From: Phytophthora sp. 'mugwort'
Lineage: Eukaryota; Oomycota; Peronosporomycetes; Peronosporales; Peronosporaceae
NCBI GenBank assembly: GCA_033558025.1
Contig: JAUCEF010000005.1
Span: 1,984,001-2,048,000, forward strand
Reading direction: 5' to 3'
Length of the DNA: 64,000 nt
Position 1 is the first letter of the stretch, and each line of letters begins with the position of its first letter. The notes beneath the pieces are model-generated. The model made no database searches. It worked only from the letters and a program-made list of their open reading frames with translations, and was not told where the DNA came from. This document shows, in pieces, positions 20,506 to 31,524 of this stretch. The translations under genes and the position numbers were made by a program.

Positions 20506-21747
20506 ATGGACGATCCCGCTGGCTCGGCGCCACCGTCATCGCCCCCTCCGCCGTCCGGGAGCTTACCGAAACTCACACAGCGGCTGCAAGACGAACGGGA
20601 TGCGCTCCGAGCGGAAGTGGAGGAGCTGACTCGGCGGTTGGCGCAGGAACGCGCTGCGCGGTCCACGCTGGAGAACGAGGCGCAACTGCGCGAGCTGGAG
20701 CTGCGCCACTTGCAGCAACGCAGCTCCCAGGCAACTCAACAGGCTCGCGATAAGCAAATGGAGCTGCAGAAGGAGCTGGAGGACGAGGTGGCCATGCACA
20801 AGATGGCGGTGCTGGGCAGGAACGCTGCCACTCAAAAGAACACAGCGCTGGCGGCAGAGCTCAAGATGATGGAAAGCAAGTGGAAAAAGGAGTTGGAGAA
20901 GAAGGAAACAGCGATGGCCGAGGCTGAGGTGGCTGCTGATGAAGTCCAGAATCTCAAGGCAGACAGGGACCAGCTCGTGCAACGCACAGAGAACGACGCG
21001 AAACGTGTCCGAGAGCTGTGGCAACAAATCGCTCGAGAGCATGAAGTGAAGGTGGAAGCACTCAAGCAGGAGCTGCAGAATGCTCACCAAATGTCGACGG
21101 ATATGGAGAGTTCAGTGACTGAGAGTCGCCAAAAACTAGAAAAACTGGAGGAAGTACTTCAGACGACGAGGGAGGAAAAGGCTGCATTGCAGGAACAGCT
21201 CGCCGCTGCCTCGAGTGAAAGATCGCGTTCTCTGGAGCGACAAGAATTTGATCGGCTCAAGGAGAAGAGCTTGGGGAATGAGCAGCACCGTACAGCATTA
21301 GAACTGCAGCAAGCAAGGAGTGAGCGGAAATTACACGCGCAACGAGAAGAAGCTGCTATCAAAGAACGGGACGCGGCGGTGCTGGCAGCTCGCAAGGCGC
21401 AGGAAGCGTTGGAGGAAAAAACCGAGGAGCTTTTGGTCCTCAAAACTGAGTTTGCCGATCTACTAGATAAGCATGAGCTGCTAACAATGCAGTACAAACA
21501 GTCAGCTCGTGAACGAGAGGCACAACTCATTTTGCGAACCCAGAAGCTTCGTGACGGTAAGCGATGCGCCGAGGAGCTGGCACGGCTACGACAGGAGGAG
21601 ATTGCCGGGTACAAGCAAGTTATTTATGCGGTGAACGCACGGCTGACAGACGTTCAGGAGCTCAGCGAAGCTACTCGGATTAATAGCTGGTCATTGCCAC
21701 AAGATGCTAGCAAGTCGAAGACTTCACTATGCATCTATCGCCATTAA
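20506..21747 (+). CDS. Coiled-coil protein of unknown function
   Basis: One exon encodes 413 residues from the first true ATG at 20506; the open frame extends upstream only to a TTG. After a short Pro/Ser-rich N-terminus (PPSSPPPPSGS), nearly the whole protein is heptad-like and rich in Glu, Lys, Ala, Gln and Leu, predicting a long coiled coil (about residues 25-380). I see no catalytic or binding motif. Proteins of this kind are often cytoskeletal, centrosomal or flagellar, but the sequence does not decide. The gene converges on FOXRED1 with 44 bases between stop codons, and its promoter was invaded by the pogo-like element. Confidence 0.75.
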   Translation: MDDPAGSAPPSSPPPPSGSLPKLTQRLQDERDALRAEVEELTRRLAQERAARSTLENEAQLRELELRHLQQRSSQATQQARDKQMELQKELEDEVAMHKMAVLGRNAATQKNTALAAELKMMESKWKKELEKKETAMAEAEVAADEVQNLKADRDQLVQRTENDAKRVRELWQQIAREHEVKVEALKQELQNAHQMSTDMESSVTESRQKLEKLEEVLQTTREEKAALQEQLAAASSERSRSLERQEFDRLKEKSLGNEQHRTALELQQARSERKLHAQREEAAIKERDAAVLAARKAQEALEEKTEELLVLKTEFADLLDKHELLTMQYKQSAREREAQLILRTQKLRDGKRCAEELARLRQEEIAGYKQVIYAVNARLTDVQELSEATRINSWSLPQDASKSKTSLCIYRH

Positions 21748-21791
21748 AATCTTGGACTTTATTATGGTTTCTGCAGATGAAAAATGGCCTT

Positions 21792-23142
21792 CTATACGAT
21801 TCCCTGCTCTAGGAAAGGCTCGTTGGCTCGTACCCGGTCAAAATTAAACCGAGAGCAGTCAATGGTCTTGAATTTGCCGTGGACGACCAGCTCGGAAATT
21901 GCTCGACCGGCGGCGGGTGACTGCTGCAGACCGTGGCCGCTGAATCCGTTGACGAGGTACATGTTGGGGACGTCTGGGTGCAAGCCTATGATAGCGTTCT
22001 GGTCGAGAGTGTTGTAATCATAGTATCCAGCCCATGCACTCCGGACCTTAATGGCTTCGAAGCTCTTGACACGGTGAGCGATAGTGGGCCAGATCTGCTC
22101 CTCGAAATGGTTGTGATCCGGGAAGTCCAGCTCGTTCGTCGACTGACCGTCGTAGTCATCCTCGGGCTCAGGAGACCAGCCACACACGAAACGGCCGCCT
22201 GATCCTTCACGCCGGAAGTAAACTCCGTTGGGATCCACGACAAGAGGCGTCGCCGCGTCTCCGTTCCAGATCTCTTCGGCATCGCAGTGGAAGGCGAACA
22301 TGGAGCGTTTGCGAGGCTTCACCGGGTAGTCGAAGCTGCCACAAGCCTCCAGCAACTTGCTCGACCAGCATCCGGCAGCGTTCACCACAATGTTGGCACG
22401 AATCAAGTTGAAACGCATATCGCCACATTCCGGCGAGTTGTTTACCTCGATGTGCACCTTCTCAATCTGGTTCTGTCCGCCGAGATCAAAGTGCTTGACC
22501 TCGCCTTCCAGCACGTCTACACCGAGCGACACACTCTTGCGCTTCATGGCATTGAGGAAGGCCCAGGGGTCGAACCAGCCCTGGTCCTTCATGCCCAAGA
22601 TGGCTTGCTCGACGCCGTCCGTGTTGATCCATGGGAAGCGGTTCTTTAGCGCCACCGGGTTCAGCAGCTGAACATCAGCGCCTGAGGCCTTTTGCGTGGC
22701 GTAGTTCTGCCGAAGAACGTCCAGTCCTCGCTCACTCGCCAGAAACATGTAGCCGCCTTCGACGAACTGCACGTCGGGGGTGTCGTGACCGTTCACCTTC
22801 AGATTAGTGCCAATGTTACGGAGGAACTCGGTGCCGTAGAGACTCATCTCGATGTTCTCCATCTCGGAAAACTGGTGGCGGATACCACCAGCTGAGAGCA
22901 TAGCGGACGCGTACCTGTACTGCATCACCGGAACGACAGAGTAAGCTATATATCAGACCAAGTAGCAACAGCTTGCGACGTACGCCAGGGTCCTTCTCCA
23001 CGACGGCGATTTTGAGTTTGGGGGCGGCGGTGGCGAGATGGTAAGCAGTCGAGAAGCCCATGACGCCGCCGCCGGCAACTACGACATCATAGAACGGCGT
23101 TTCGTTGGTTAACACATAGCTTGCGAAGCTTTTGGCGAACAT
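21792..23142 (-). CDS. FOXRED1: FAD-dependent oxidoreductase, FOXRED1-like
   Basis: Two exons on the minus strand (22984-23142 and 21792-22919) with a 64-base intron (GTACGT...TGCAG) give about 428 residues. The ATG at 23142 is the first true one. The N-terminus (MFAKSFASYV) could be a short mitochondrial presequence. A Rossmann FAD motif follows (VVVAGGGVMGFSTAYHLA), then RYASAMLSAGGIRHQFSEMEN, which is characteristic of FOXRED1, and VVNAAGCWSSKLL in the DAO fold. The C-terminal NGFSGHGLQQSPAAGRAISEL is the second FAD contact. In animals FOXRED1 helps assemble respiratory complex I in the mitochondrial matrix. That role is by homology; a dehydrogenase of small amines remains possible. Confidence 0.85.
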
Positions 23143-23187
23143 GCGCGTCAGTCCAGCAGTCTGCAGTCTGTATACGGAAGCGATCAC

Positions 23188-23751
23188 AGCACAGCGTCAG
23201 AATCGTCGGCGCGGGCAATGAAGAAGGAGCAGAATGGGACCGTCAACGCACGTCTTGGTTGTCAGCATCGCGGAGAACTGAGAAGTGAGCGGAGGGGCAA
23301 TTAAGAAGGTACTTGTACTAGCAGGGATGCAACTGCTTAAGGTGCGCGTCACCAGTTTGGGTACCGGACAAAGAAGCCGTATTGGCGCTTCAATGTGATG
23401 ACATCTTGGGTTTTGTAAAGGGCGCGTCACAGCACATCTCCTTCCGTCCGCTAAGTCCAAACTCTTGATAGGACGACGCGACCCGCGGAGGCGTAACGGT
23501 TGCCGTAACGGTAACGTACATGTACACTGCTGCATTGCAGTGTAGCCTGGAAGGCTGCGGGATTGCGCGAGAGAAGCCTCTCACCAGCACAAACAGGGCA
23601 GATTGAACATGACGAATGTGTGCTTCAACTGGAGCGCGCAATACTGGGAACGTAGCAGAAGTGAAGTGGGCTAAAGGGCGTTTGACATTCATTTATATTT
23701 TTTGCTCTGTATCAGCTACCGCCGTTTAATGTACGCTAAATTGACGCCGGG
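23188..23751. other. Intergenic region between FOXRED1-like and PLP-enzyme genes
   Basis: It holds no gene I can support. Both flanking genes are on the minus strand, so it contains the promoter of FOXRED1 and the 3' end of the upstream PLP-enzyme gene. Chance frames on the minus strand (23197-23692) have no domain signature. Confidence 0.45.
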
Positions 23752-25252
23752 CTACTCCATCGCGAAGCGGGACACTTGGTCCTGGCGGACGATCTCCCGC
23801 AGCTCGTCCACCTTGTCGTACAAGCCAAACTGGCCTCCCGTGTGGACGAACAAAATGGTTTTCCCCACAAATTTCTGCATGCACAGAACGTTATTGAAAG
23901 TTAGCAAACAGGAAAGAGTAATTGGCATCAGCCAGTGTTGGGCTACCTCGGGCGCCTCATTCAGCTCGCGAATGAGATGAAAGAGCGCCTTGCCGGAGTA
24001 TACGGGGTCCATTAGTACGCCGGTCTTGCGGCTCGCGTTGAAGATGAACTCGAGTTCCTTCTTCGTGCTGCGAGCGTACCCCGTACCCTGCGCATTGGTT
24101 ATCTGCAGGAACAGCCTCGACGAGATGTCGGACGGTGCCCCCATCGCGGGCAGTATGTGGCCGTCGATGTGGCCGTGGAAATACTCGTCCTTATCGCAAA
24201 CAATGTACGCGTGCACTGCATTAAACACAACAAAACATCACATACAACTGTAAGCGAGATATAACCTGCATGATGGCCACAGTGAGACCCAGCAAGAATA
24301 TCTATCTTACCGGGGATCTTGCCCTCAAAGTTCAGGGCTGCGTTCGAGTGGTTCTTGGCATATAGATACGATCCGAGACCAATACCAGCACCCGTCCCTC
24401 CACTTCCACACGCGAACGCGATATCTGTCACGGGAAGGTCGAGCTCCTGTTCGCATAACTAGATTTAGCCTACAATTCCATGTGCGTGGCAGTATACTTA
24501 ACTGAAACAGCAGCACGAACCTTCAGTTGGTTATTGGTCTCATCGATAGCTTCAATGTACCCCCACGTGCCCAGGCCATTGCTCCCACCAACCGGAATTG
24601 CATATGGACGACGTCCTTGCTCCTTTAGCCTGTCACAAGTGCGCTACGAAGTACCATACTCCGGTTAGTCATCAATACACCGCACAACACGTGCAGTTTC
24701 AATTGCAGTCCCGTCCTCATCGCACCTTGATCATCACCTCACTGCCGTACCTGCCGTACTCCTGACGAGACATCTGGATGAGGTTGGCATCCAGCATGCT
24801 AAACCCCCCCAATATTCATTAGCCTCTAACACCAGCAGAGTCCAGCTTCTAGTTAATTATTACCGGTCAAAAAGCACGTTGCCCACCAGTCCCGGGTCCT
24901 CGTCGGGCTTGTTGGTGCGCAACAGTAAATATGAGTCCAGCCCCAGCATCCTAGCGACGGCAGCTGTGGCTCTGCAGTGATTGCTCTGGATACCTCCGCA
25001 CGTGACGATACAGTCTGCCTTCTGCTCCAGCGCCTCGGCCAGAAGGAATTCGAGCTTGCGGATCTTGTTGCCCGACGTCTCCATTCCGCTAAAGTCGTCG
25101 CGCTTGATGAACATACGTACGCCCATGGGCAGTCCCGGCGGCGAAAAGGGCATGATGGGCGTGGGGAAGTGCCCCAGACGCAGCTTCTGTGCCGGGAGGC
25201 TGTGCAACGCAGACGCCCATGCTGGCGCCACGAACGGGACAGACTTAAGCAT
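23752..25252 (-). CDS. PLP-dependent D-cysteine desulfhydrase / ACC deaminase family enzyme
   Basis: Six exons on the minus strand: 24864-25252, 24726-24798, 24521-24643, 24311-24446, 23947-24215, 23752-23874. All junctions are in phase and give about 370 residues. The fold-type II PLP signature is clear. GNKIRKLEFLLAEAL holds the cofactor lysine, CGGIQSNHCRATA is the substrate loop, and GSGGTGAGIG binds the phosphate. IPVGGSNGLGTWGY and VHTGGQFGLYD complete the family pattern. Known members break D-cysteine to pyruvate, ammonia and sulfide, or open aminocyclopropane carboxylate. The exact substrate cannot be read from the sequence. The N-terminal 20 residues could be a targeting extension. 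Confidence 0.87.
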
Positions 25253-25392
25253 CGTCGAGGAGGATAGTTGCAAGCTGGCATTTGCAGCCCTAAGTTTCCA
25301 GATTTAGCCAATCATCGATCGCGGTGATGCAGCTTCAAGGAGGGAAACTAGTGTCTGAGACTCTTTTTGAGTTGCTATGGACTTCGCTCAAC

Positions 25393-25589
25393 TCACTCTG
25401 CAAATTCACGGGTATTTGCAGAGTGACTCAGATCAAGGACATCCTCGCGGCAGTGACAACAACACGATTGGACGCTTTGCCGCGTACTTGTACATTGTAA
25501 TACATGTATGTACATGGTAATCCTTGGACGGCTTGAGATATTCGCGATCTCTCCGGACCACTAATAGCCCAAGCTGTCCAAGGATTACC
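25393..25589. repeat. Two inverted-repeat pairs (foldback-like)
   Basis: Positions 25393-25405 and 25414-25426 form a perfect 13-bp stem (TCACTCTGCAAAT) with an 8-base loop. Positions 25516-25535 and 25570-25589 form a 20-bp inverted repeat with one mismatch. Between them lies a TACATGTATGTACATG-like palindrome-rich stretch. This may be a MITE remnant in the promoter region between the PLP enzyme and the peptidase gene. Confidence 0.6.
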
Positions 25590-25978
25590 AGTTACAGCTG
25601 CTCAATGTTGACCATGCTCACCAAGATGGCGAAACAGTATCGGTTACAGTCACTCGACCATGCAGCTAATCGCGTATATACAAGCCCAATGTAGATATTT
25701 GCGGTAGCCTGTGCCGCCAACGGAGGCAGTGCAGAGCCATAGTAAATTTCGTCCGCCACGCATTTTGTTGCATTTTCGGAAAAAAGTAAGTCAATACAAA
25801 GGCAACACGTGCTGATGTCATTTCGCCAGACGACCAAGTGCTGGCCTCATCCTGGAGTTCATTGTAGCGGCTTCATGCATCATGGAGTCCTTGCTGGCAA
25901 TGTTACCGGTAATCGCAAAGATTGACTTGCTCAGATTCACTTTTTGTAACATCCTTACTTTAATCAAGACAAACCATC

Positions 25979-25995
25979 CGTTTCATTTTCTCTGG
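25979..25995 (+). promoter_or_regulatory. Candidate initiator of the sedolisin gene
   Basis: GTTTCATTTTCTCTGGA resembles the oomycete TCATTYY initiator. It lies about 100 bases before the ATG at 26092. The match is weak and untested. Confidence 0.25.
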
Positions 25996-26091
25996 ATTTA
26001 AGTATGTGATCATCAAATCGTACATCCCTGCCTCTTCACTGCACTTATCATCAGTACGTGGAGCACTCTCGAGCAAGCTGCAGAGGAAGGC

Positions 26092-28361
26092 ATGGCGGGG
26101 TCGTGGCTGCTCTCGCTGGCTGTGGCGCTCTGCTCGCTCTCTCCGGCCGCTGCTGCTGCCGTCTACGACCCCTCCTCGCGCTTCGGCGGCTTCTCCAGCG
26201 ATCGCTACATCCGCCGGAGCCGCGCCGACCCAGAGCAAGTGGTGCCGTTGGTCATCGGACTGCTCCCAGGCGATTTTGACGCGCTGGAGCGGAACTTCTA
26301 TAGCATTTCCAACCCTAAGTATGTGCTGCAATTGTCCACAGCTACTGTCTAAACCATGTTTACAGCCTGCTAGATTCGACTGACGATGTGGTTCATGTTT
26401 GAATTCGATTCTGGATTAACAGACACACTGCATACGGTCAATACCTTGCTCAGGGGGAAGCTGACAAACTTTCACGTCCAGCGGACGGTGCACTTAATGC
26501 GGTGCGCAATTGGGTCGGTGAGTTTTCGCACGAAAACAGTGCGGGGACGTTTTCGACGACCTCAAATCTGTACAAGGTTCCGATGAAGGTGAAACACGTG
26601 GAGCGTCTGTTAGGTACGCAGATTCATCACTATGAGGCGAAGGAGGCGGAAAGTTTCCCGGTATGGAAGCGGCGGAGGCTGATGCGAGCATCTACTGACA
26701 TATCGATGCCGGAACACCTGCAAGACGTTGTGTCGTTCTTAAGTGTCAATACGCACCCGCTGGGACTGCGAGCGCTTGGGGCTGCGACGTCCGAGACAGC
26801 GGAGATGACAGAGAGTGGAGGGGGAACGCTAGCGCAGGTTCGACAGGTATACGGTATCCCGGATAACCTCGTGGTGACCAACGCGAGCAACACCCAGTGC
26901 GTACCATCGTTCTACGAAGAATCGTATGATCCCGCAGACTTGGATATATTCTTTTCCCAGTACTTGCCTGGGGAGAGCCCGCCGCTAGTCATTCAAAAGG
27001 GAAGTCGAGTCAATCATCCTGAACGGGCGAGCACAGAGGCATCGCTGGACGTGCAGTACATCACAGGTGTTGGGCGCAACGCGACGACGTTCGTCTGGAC
27101 CATGAACGGCAGCAACCCGTACTCGTCGGAGGATGAACCGTTTGTAGAGTTTGCGCAAGATGTTTTAGCGCTGGAAAATCCTCCGCTCGTTGTCTCGATT
27201 AGCTATTCGGATGACGAAGAGCATATTTTCGATGTCTCGCCAGGGTACGCACGCACTCTGGACACACTTCTCATCAAGATGGGTCTTCGTGGAATCACGG
27301 TGCTCATTGCCGGCGGCGACGATGGTGTAACTGGACTGCGCACTGAGTTTGAAAAGGTTGCATTTAATGACATGTGCAAGCAGAGTGGCCCGCAGTGGCC
27401 GTCCTCGAGTCCGTACATCACCACTGTTGGAGCAACAATGCTTCTGACAAGAGCGCAGCAAGCAGCAAAACCTTTCTTCCGTACGAAGGAGGAGGTGATT
27501 TGCAGTGTCGAGAATGGCGGAATTATCACTTCTGGTGGCGGATTCTCCAACATCTACCCGGTCCCAGAGTACCAGCGCATAGCAGTTGAGAGATACCTAG
27601 CAACACGGAATATCCCGACCACTCCAGGCTTCTTCAATGCTAGTGGTCGTGCTTATCCTGATGTTGCCGCACTAGGCGCAGGTTTTCTCGTCTACATGAA
27701 TGGCCGTCTCTCGTCCGTATCAGGGACATCAGCATCCACTCCGGTGTTTGGCGCAATGGTGACGCTATGGAACGATGTCCGGTTGAATGCTGGTAAGAGT
27801 CCACTTGGCTTCATTAATCCACTACTCTACTACCTTGCGGAGACCCATCCCACTGCATTCAATGACGTGGTCATTGGCAATAACGGAGCCCCGCGTGGTG
27901 GTAACACTCCTTGCGAAGACTCTTTTAGTGCTGCTGCCGGCTGGGATGCGGTCTCTGGTGTTGGCACACCTAATTTCCCAGTGATCTCCGATTTCATCGC
28001 TAACCTCGAAGACCACTTCAACGCATCTCAACTCGGCGAATCAAAAAACAACTCTGTCATGGCAGAGGTTAGCAACAATGCAGCGACCTCGAAGAGCAAA
28101 ATTGGTGAACTGAGCACGTTCACGATGGTGCTTTTGGTTGCGGCAGTCGTAGCAAACGTCGCAATTGGCTTCGTTCTGGTTGTCACGCTGATTAAGCGAT
28201 GGAGAAACCAGTACACCCCCCTCGACGATATTGCTAGTGGCAGTACCACCCTTACCACTCCTATTTCAACCACAACGTCCACGGCTCGCATCCAGCGATT
28301 GAATTCGGATGTTGATTGCACTGAAGATGATGTTGAGCTGAGTGAGATCAACTTGAATTAA
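26092..28361 (+). CDS. Sedolisin (S53) tripeptidyl-peptidase with C-terminal membrane anchor
   Basis: Two exons, 26092-26318 and 26423-28361 (intron GTATGT...AACAG, 104 bases), encode 721 residues. A signal peptide (LLSLAVALCSLSPAAAAA) starts the protein. A pro-domain follows, with HTAYGQYLAQGEADKL in the usual Y-G-x-x-L-x-x-x-E position, and ends around residue 180. The catalytic Glu281 and Asp285 (TEASLDVQYI), Asp375 (AGGDDG) and Ser512 (SGTSAS) of the S53 family are all present. The calcium-site end (FNDVVIGNN...AAGWDAVSGVGTPNF) is also there. Most tripeptidyl-peptidases I are soluble lysosomal or secreted enzymes. This one adds a transmembrane helix (TMVLLVAAVVANVAIGFVLV) and a roughly 50-residue Thr/Ser-rich cytosolic tail. 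Confidence 0.92.
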
Positions 28362-28454
28362 TGACTACTGCAAGTAATATGTAGTGTCATTTGTTTAAGT
28401 GACAGCAAAAAAAAAACAATAGATGTGATTTATGTGTCTACGACTCCGCTCAAC

Positions 28455-31301
28455 TCATGTTCGAAGTTGAAATGTGCTTACGTCACATCGGCCAGCGTCA
28501 GCTACTAGTAGCAAGCCAATATCCGTGTCTTGAGAGACAATTGCAACGCCCATAGGCTGGAGGAACCCGGCATCTGCCTCGCCTGCAGCTCCAAATGCTG
28601 AAAGAAACATACCAGTGTTCGTAAAGATGGCCACACAGCGGTTGGCAACGTCGCTTACGAGTATACACCCACTTCGTTGATGCACCCAGGCCCCAATAGG
28701 TGAAAGTGGCTGATCAAACGGTGTGGCCTCTGAATTGAGGACTAGCTGCACGACGCCATTTAGATCAAGAATCTGCACTCGACAATTGCCAGTGTCAGCG
28801 ACAACGATTTTGTCAGCCCGGTGAGGACCAAAGTTACATTTTGAAGTCTCGGGAAGTGCCGGACAAAGTGCTAAGCCTGTTGGAAAATTGAATTCACCGG
28901 GGGACCTGCCCATACGCCCGAAAGCACGCACAAATTTGCGAGTTACAAGGTCGAACACCTGAACGCGATGATTGCATTGGTCACAGACAAACAGAAGTTG
29001 GTCCTTCCAAACAGCAACACCTTGTGGTGAGTCCAAGAACCCTTCCAGATGACCAAATCCTTCGCCAACACGTCCACAGAATGAACCACTTCGGGCATCA
29101 AAAAGTGATACTGTGTGGTTACCGCTATCGCTCACCAATAATATCGTACGAGTACATTGAGTTGCACTGCTCTCAGTTGGACTTTCATCTCCATTATCCG
29201 CGCTATAGATTGCAAGAAACGACGGATGATTCAGCTCTCCAGGTAGAAAGCCGTTTGAACAGAGTTCCTGGTCGCCATATGTGGTCGCGCCGATGAAGAA
29301 CTGTAAAGTGCGGCTGCTTGAGTCGAGCACAGCAACACGGTGCGCTATCGGGTCACTAACATATAGCCATCGTTCCTTCGGTAGGTCTTCCGTCTGCTTT
29401 TCTGGATTGTTAAAGATGAAGCTGAGCTGGAGACAGCTTTGCACGCTACAAACACCTCGAAGCTGGTTCTTTGGGAGCTGGAGCCAAGTGCATCCGGCTG
29501 CATTGAAGTTGTAGATGTGGATACTGGCATTTTCGCGGTCGACTGCTACAATTTCTCTTTCAGATGGAGCATACGCAAGTGCGAACGGATGGTGGAAGTG
29601 CGAGCGCTTATGACGCCATTCCATTTGACAAAACGTCAGGCGAGCGTAAAGTTTGCACGTCGGGTGCAATAGCGTCGCAAGCTTGTAAATACCATCCATG
29701 AGTTCACCAGATAAAATAGGGAGAGGTTCACGTAGTGCAGCATACTCTCGAGCGAGTTCAGCGCGTAGGTTTGCAAACAGATTGCGTTGGAACACAACCT
29801 GCTCCAGACTCCCAAGCAGCGACAGCTGCCTCAGGAACTCGCCACGTTCGTTAAGTATTTGAACGCGAAAGTTGCCACAATCAGCCACAATCGCTTCAAA
29901 CTGCTCGTTTGAGACCCCTGCTTCACTTTGAGGCTGAATCTCTCGGGTAATCACACGCTGCATTCACAGATGCAGGAGTGAGTAAAAGTTCATCCACAAC
30001 AATCCAATTAGCGTGACCAGTAATGAGTTCTAGCGCACCTTTCGAACGTTGGCCAGTTTGACGTCACGTAAGTCGTAAAACTCCCCACCATTCATTCCCT
30101 TTCGACCGATGATCTGTACGAATGCTCCCCGCTTAGCAAACACAACCAGACACGAGTTGCCAGCATCACACACGACCACGTGGTAATGGGAGAGATCTAA
30201 CCCTGTCGGTCGCTTCAATACTGCACGAGAACCTGAAATACTTCGCTCAAGAGTGACGCTTTTGGCCACCGCATTCGTTGGGAGTGTGTACACCCTGATG
30301 CATTTGCTAGTTTCATCACTAGCATAAAACTCCCCTGCCGTATCATCCACCGCAAGACCTCGAGGCTGTGCGAGATGTGGGTTCCCATCAATAAAAGCTG
30401 TTCGTGCGGATGATGCCTCCAAGTCGCAGGTCTGGCCACCAGTCACTTGGTTAGCGAGAACACGCGTCCGATACATTTGGAATAGAATGCGCAGGTCAAT
30501 GACCGCGACGCGAGCGCGCTCCTGCTCGCACACTAGCCAACTCAGATCCAAACACTGCATGTAGTCGATGATTACAATACACTGCAAATGCTGCTCACTC
30601 ACCTAATAGACGACCAGCTCGCGTCGTTGCCATTGCCAGAGGCGTTCTTTGAGCAAGGTTGTCGTCCGTTCCGTCTCTCCAAGTGGACGTGAACAACAGT
30701 TGCTTGGTCTTACGATCGAATCCGTGGATCTTCGCGGTGGTATCACCGACGAGGATGACATCGTCTTCTAGTCCCATGATCGGCTTCTCCAACGCGCGAA
30801 CTGTTATCACAGCAGCACAGGTCGGTAGAGCCCCGTCTTCACGCCCAGGCAGATGCAATGTCGACGTCCAAAAGGCTCCGACAAGCTTCAGCTGCTTCTC
30901 AATACCAGCAATCACCTGGCTTTCTTCACGCTCAAGGTTCGCAATGAGCTCTTCCTCCGCCGCTTTCTTCCTTCGGACCTCCTCTCGCTCCTGCAGACGC
31001 TGCTGCTCCGCAGCGATTCGTTCTGCAAACCTCCACACGAAATGACCGTCATCGTAAAATTCTGTACTGCAAATACGACAGTGACCTTACTCACCGTCTT
31101 TGAGTCGCTCCCGCTCAGCTTCTTGTTGTCTTCGGAGCTCTTCATGACGTTGCCGAGCCGCCTCTTCCAGCCGCTCGTTCTCGAGTTTCTACACACGGAA
31201 TAAGCAATAACATTAGACACGATGCGGCCAAGTACACCGCAATAACATCTTACATGCAGGCGCCTGCGCTCAGCAATCGGGTTGGTATCTGCCTTCGTCA
31301 T
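28455..31301 (-). CDS. NHL-repeat beta-propeller protein with coiled-coil N-terminus
   Basis: Five exons on the minus strand (31254-31301, 31095-31188, 30603-31022, 30039-30532, 28455-29957) join in phase to about 852 residues. The N-terminus is a charged coiled coil (ERLEEAARQRHEELRRQQEAE...). From about residue 130 onward come NHL-type blades, for example LAQPRGLAVDDTAGEFYASD, LKRPTGLDLSHYHVVVCDAGN, LDSPQGVAVWKDQLLFVCDQ, GEFNFPTGLALCP and LQPMGVAIVSQDTDIGLLLVAD. Such propellers usually bind protein or RNA partners. No RING or B-box was found, so it is not a TRIM ligase. The gene converges on the peptidase gene with 93 bases between stops. Confidence 0.82.
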
Positions 31302-31524
31302 GGAGGCAAAGCAAAACGACGCTTCAATGGGAATGACTGTTCATACTGAAGTGTGTGTGCATGTGGCATATTATTATAAATTGATGCGCTTAAAAATGCC
31401 CCGACGTATTCGTTCTACATGGGGCTACCGCTTTTCTAAAAAAATCTTTGCGTCCCTAGTGGACAATCCTAACGTTGGCCGTGTCCTAGCACACAACTGG
31501 CGTGGAGGCACTACATAATGTAGT

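Noticed and set aside
20563..21614. Minus-strand frames inside the coiled-coil gene
   Set aside because: Leu/Ser/Arg-rich shadow translations of a Glu/Lys/Ala-rich coiled coil; no start or domain evidence.
28440..28495. Possible last intron in the NHL gene (donor GTAAGC)
   Set aside because: Reading through gives a proper end to the last blade (CDVSTFQL) and a stop; splicing is not needed.
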